Assembly: GCA_016210005.1 (NCBI GenBank)
Contig: JACQVA010000193.1
Span: 1-64,000 of the forward strand
Direction: 5' to 3'
Length of the DNA: 64,000 bases
Origin: Deltaproteobacteria bacterium
GTDB lineage: Bacteria; Desulfobacterota; Binatia; HRBIN30; JACQVA1
A program made the translations under genes and the position numbers. This document shows, piece after piece, positions 61,248-64,000 of this stretch (the first letter of the stretch is position 1; every line of letters begins with the position of its first letter). The notes under the pieces are model-generated. The model searched no databases. It saw only the letters and a list, made by a program, of their open reading frames with translations, and was not told the DNA's origin.

Positions 61248-63602
61248 CTACGCCTCGCCCACCGCTAGCCGCTGGGCGGGGGCTTCGGCGGTGGCGGGCT
61301 CTACGGCCGGCTGCAGGAATCGCGGCCGCATCACTAGCGCCAAGGCTGGAATTAGGGTCAGTGTGGCCAGCGCGCTGACTGAGACTATCGTGGCCGTCAA
61401 GATGCCTAGTCGGACCCAAAGGCTGAAGCCCGAGAACGGTAGCACCAAGTAGCCCAACGCCACGGCCGAGGAGACAAAGAAGATCGCTTTGCCGGACGAG
61501 CGCAAGCTGGCGCGAATCGCCTCTTCGAGCGAGTTCGTCGCCGCCCACTCCTCGCGGATGCGGAAGATCAGGTAGATCGCAAAATCGGCGCCGATACTCA
61601 CGCCCATCGCCGTGATCGCCGCGGAGGTCATGTCGAGCCAGACCTGCCACCAGCCCATGACCCCGAGGTTGATCGCCACCGCGACGGCCAGGGGCATCAG
61701 GACGAAGAAGCCCCCAACCAGCGAGCGCAACACCAGCGCCGACAGGACGAAGATGATCGCGCTGACTTGGGCCATGTTGACGATCTTTTCGTGCACCACC
61801 ACATCGTTCATCGCCGTCTGTATGCCGATCGTGCCACCGGCGATGCCCACCGTCACCGGCAATCCTTGAAACCGCTGCGCCGCGTATGCTTGCAGCCGGT
61901 GCATGAGATCGCGGCAGTAGGCGGCGGTGTCGCTCTTGCTCAGCGCCCGGATCACCGCGCGCTGGTTGTGCGCGTCGACGAACGCGCTCAAGCCGTCCGG
62001 CCCCGCGGCGGCGCTGTACAAGAAGAGGTATTGCGCGATCAGGCGCGCGTTGTCGGGGATCGCATAGAAAGCCGGGTCCCCGTTATTCATCGCTTGGTGC
62101 ATGCGCTTGATATGGCCGACTATCGAAGTAACGCCGCCGATATTCGGATCGTCCGCCATGAAACGCTCGAAATCATCGATGGCGTTCAGCACCGCCGGTT
62201 CGAGCAGCGCATTCTCCCGCTGCCCCTCGACCAGCAGGCGGGCCGAAGCGGTGCCCGGCAGCTTCTCGTTGAGCAGGCGATCGTCCAGGCGCACTTGGGT
62301 GTTGGGTGAAAACCAGTAGCGGAAACTGCTGTCGGCACGGAGTGTGGCCGCACCGATTAGCGCCACCACCACCAGTGCCGCCGCCGCCGCCAACACCCGC
62401 CGCGGCCACTTCACCACTAAGCCGGCCAGCCCTTCTAGCGCCCCATCGAGCCAGTGCGACTGGCCCTCGCGCTGCGTCTCGCGGCGCTTGGGCGCCGGCA
62501 ATAACCCGCGGCACGCCGGCGTGAAAGTCATCTCAATCACCAGCGCACTCAAAATGCCCGAAGCCATCAGCAGCCCGAACACGCGAACGCTGGCAATCCC
62601 AAACGACATCAGCGAGGCAAAGCCCGCCGAGGCGATCAGGCCGGCGGTGAGCATCACCGGCCCGACCGCAGTCAGCGAGCGGATCACCGCCTGCTCGCTG
62701 TTGCCCACCCGGGCATACTCCTCGTAATAGCGCTTGAGAATCTGCACCGCGTGACCGGCGGCAACCGCCAGGATCACTACCGGTGTCACCGCGCTCCAGG
62801 TGTCCATCGGCTCGCCCACCGCACCCATGATTCCGAGCGCCCAGATGACGCTGAGCAAGGCGGTGACCAGCGGTAAGAACATCGCCTGCAAAGTCCGAAA
62901 CGCCTCGTAGTGAATCAGGCCGATCACTACCACCGCCAGCGGGAACAGCAGTCCAATCAAGGCGGTGTAGCGGGCCAACGCCGCGCGCAGGATCGGCGCA
63001 CCCGCCAACGCGATGTGCACGGTCTGGTCGCGCTCCGGGCCGACGATTTCATCGATCCGTTTGGCAATCGCCGGATCGGCCAGCCGATCGTCAAACTCGG
63101 CCACGATTACGGTGGCGGTTTCGTCCTGCGATACCAGGTTGCCGCGGAATAACGAGTCCCGGCGCACGCTGTCGCGAAGCTGCTCGATCTCAGCCGTCGT
63201 AGTCGGCGCCGTCTCCATCAGGGAGTGAACATCCATCATGCCGTCGGCGCCGGCGACGACCGCCTTGACGTTGGGCGCCGCCAGCCCGAACAGATTGCTT
63301 TCAATCAGCCCCGGCGTTTGCCGCAGCCCCTCGGTGATGCGGTGTACCTTGGCCAAGATCTCAGCGGTATAGACGTCGCCGTGATTGGCAATGACACCGA
63401 TGATGACGATGGCCTCGCCCCCGAATAGGTCAGAAATCCGGTTCTGGATCTGGACGTACGGATGCCCCTGGGGCATCACCGCCCGGCGGCGGATCTCCAG
63501 ATGCAGGTGGCCAAGCTGCGTTGCCAAAGCCGCCGTGGCTAGGAGTACTGCCGCAACCACTGCCAGCCGGTGGCGCACCACGAACGCGATATAGCGCTGC
63601 AT
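61248..63602 (-). CDS. MMPL/RND-family membrane transporter (exporter)
   Basis: A 784-residue RND-superfamily protein. It has two repeats, each with an N-terminal helix, a soluble domain of about 180 residues and a group of five helices, making twelve in all. SVIWALGIMGAVGEPMDTWSAVTPVVILAVAAGHAVQILKRYYEE and AITAMGVSIGADFAIYLIFRIREEW (motif GXXXD-like residues) are typical of the MMPL/HpnN branch, which moves lipids or hydrophobic compounds. It may export a lipid-type molecule. The ATG at 63602 is the natural start. No adaptor or outer-membrane factor gene is adjacent. Confidence 0.87.
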   Translation of the reverse strand: MQRYIAFVVRHRLAVVAAVLLATAALATQLGHLHLEIRRRAVMPQGHPYVQIQNRISDLFGGEAIVIIGVIANHGDVYTAEILAKVHRITEGLRQTPGLIESNLFGLAAPNVKAVVAGADGMMDVHSLMETAPTTTAEIEQLRDSVRRDSLFRGNLVSQDETATVIVAEFDDRLADPAIAKRIDEIVGPERDQTVHIALAGAPILRAALARYTALIGLLFPLAVVVIGLIHYEAFRTLQAMFLPLVTALLSVIWALGIMGAVGEPMDTWSAVTPVVILAVAAGHAVQILKRYYEEYARVGNSEQAVIRSLTAVGPVMLTAGLIASAGFASLMSFGIASVRVFGLLMASGILSALVIEMTFTPACRGLLPAPKRRETQREGQSHWLDGALEGLAGLVVKWPRRVLAAAAALVVVALIGAATLRADSSFRYWFSPNTQVRLDDRLLNEKLPGTASARLLVEGQRENALLEPAVLNAIDDFERFMADDPNIGGVTSIVGHIKRMHQAMNNGDPAFYAIPDNARLIAQYLFLYSAAAGPDGLSAFVDAHNQRAVIRALSKSDTAAYCRDLMHRLQAYAAQRFQGLPVTVGIAGGTIGIQTAMNDVVVHEKIVNMAQVSAIIFVLSALVLRSLVGGFFVLMPLAVAVAINLGVMGWWQVWLDMTSAAITAMGVSIGADFAIYLIFRIREEWAATNSLEEAIRASLRSSGKAIFFVSSAVALGYLVLPFSGFSLWVRLGILTATIVSVSALATLTLIPALALVMRPRFLQPAVEPATAEAPAQRLAVGEA

Positions 63603-63725
63603 GTTCCCCCTTTTCCAAGCCGATCCGCCCGCCGACTTTGCGCCGATCGGTGCTAATTTGGGCGCTACCTACTACGCTCGGCGCCACCAGGGCAAACGCT
63701 CCCGACGACTCACATGTAGTGGGGT

Positions 63726-63821
63726 GTGCGACAAATCTGTGGGTAACGTGCAGCCGACCGGGCAAATCCTCACCAGTCTGACAGTACTGGGTACCGTCAG
63801 GCCGAGGCCCATGGCCGAAAG
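63726..63821. mobile_element. MITE-like element, truncated copy 2
   Basis: A 96-base segment matching, in reverse complement, the right two-thirds of the element at 51315-51458: the terminal repeat GTGCGACAAATCTGTGGGTA, the inner stem around CTGACAGTACTGGGTACCGTCAG-type palindrome, and the GGCCGAGGCCCATGGCCG block. The left arm is missing. Its inner end meets the 3' end of the GIY-YIG gene. Confidence 0.7.
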
Positions 63822-63833
63822 GGACGCAATTTG

Positions 63834-64000
63834 TCATCTTCCAGGCGCGGCGCCGCTTCTTCAGCTGCTTCTCCCGCACGATTGCGGTCTCTGCGCACCC
63901 TTTCTGCGCTTCGTAGTAGACCAGCTTGTCAACGCCGTACTTGGCCGAAAAACCCTCCACTACCTTGTTCTTATGCTGCCACACCCGCGTTGCCAGCTGT
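63834..64000 (-). pseudogene. GIY-YIG endonuclease-family gene, 3' truncated and cut by the window edge
   Basis: Reading leftward from base 64000, the frame encodes QLATRVWQHKNKVVEGFSAKYGVDKL and EAQKGCAETAIVREKQLKKRRRAWKM, the family's standard C-terminal half. The usual final segment after WKM is absent and the frame runs into the repeat element sequence. The N-terminal GIY-YIG motif lies beyond the window. The fragment is probably inactive or ends in a foreign tail encoded by the element. Confidence 0.75.

Overview
This is a GC-rich bacterial window with a mixed, chromosome-like gene content. Multihaem c-type cytochromes, TonB-dependent receptors, lipoproteins, a sulfotransferase, many acyl-CoA enzymes and a type II DMSO-reductase-family molybdoenzyme point to a Gram-negative (diderm) environmental bacterium. 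A secreted subtilase ends in a dockerin-like tail of the form [21 protein letters not shown] associate such tails with uncultured deltaproteobacterial or Binatota-type genomes, but that placement is inference only. I found no rRNA, tRNA, CRISPR array or phage structural gene.

Layout. 1-2.1 kb: two tandem paralogous c-type cytochrome genes (the first cut by the window edge) around a DUF4350-like gene, with a sigma-54-like promoter before the second. 2.3-9.6 kb: lipid and acyl activation, with an LpxL-type acyltransferase and, on the minus strand, acyl-CoA synthetase > PaaK-like ligase > alpha/beta hydrolase > PlsC, diverging from a B12/radical-SAM gene. 9.7-20 kb: an MDR dehydrogenase, a surface protein with a Thr-Pro stalk, a sulfotransferase, a secreted S8 protease with a Thr-rich stalk and dockerin-like tail, and two acyl-CoA dehydrogenases. 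20-26 kb: rhomboid protease, zinc-ribbon membrane protein, and a BMP-type ABC importer (two permeases, a double ATPase, a lipoprotein). 26-30 kb: molybdopterin alpha subunit and four-cluster Fe-S beta subunit.

30.8-42.5 kb is a defence island and the most interesting part. A type III restriction-modification pair (mod, res) has an AAA+ ATPase and a subtilisin-like protease between its two subunit genes; that protease pair resembles IetAS. A 49-residue ORF and a YgiT-type zinc-finger gene come next, the latter overlapping res by four bases. Downstream lies a TumE/TumA toxin-antitoxin pair between two decayed copies of an Mrr-like nuclease gene.

42.6-64 kb: amidohydrolase, a TonB receptor/substrate-binding protein/histidine kinase operon, two methyltransferases, a lytic transglycosylase, a large unknown membrane protein, a lipoprotein hydrolase, a BtuB-like receptor, a CBS/Hsp20 stress operon and an MMPL/RND transporter. 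At the right edge a GIY-YIG gene is cut by a small repeat element whose longer copy lies at 51.3 kb.

Intergenic spaces carry several unrelated inverted-repeat families: a 9-bp-iterated hairpin (three copies), a MITE-like element with terminal inverted repeats (two copies) and two single-copy inverted repeats. The ACAD pair, acyl-CoA ligases and molybdoenzyme would fit oxidation of a hydrocarbon or sterol-like substrate, but this is inference.
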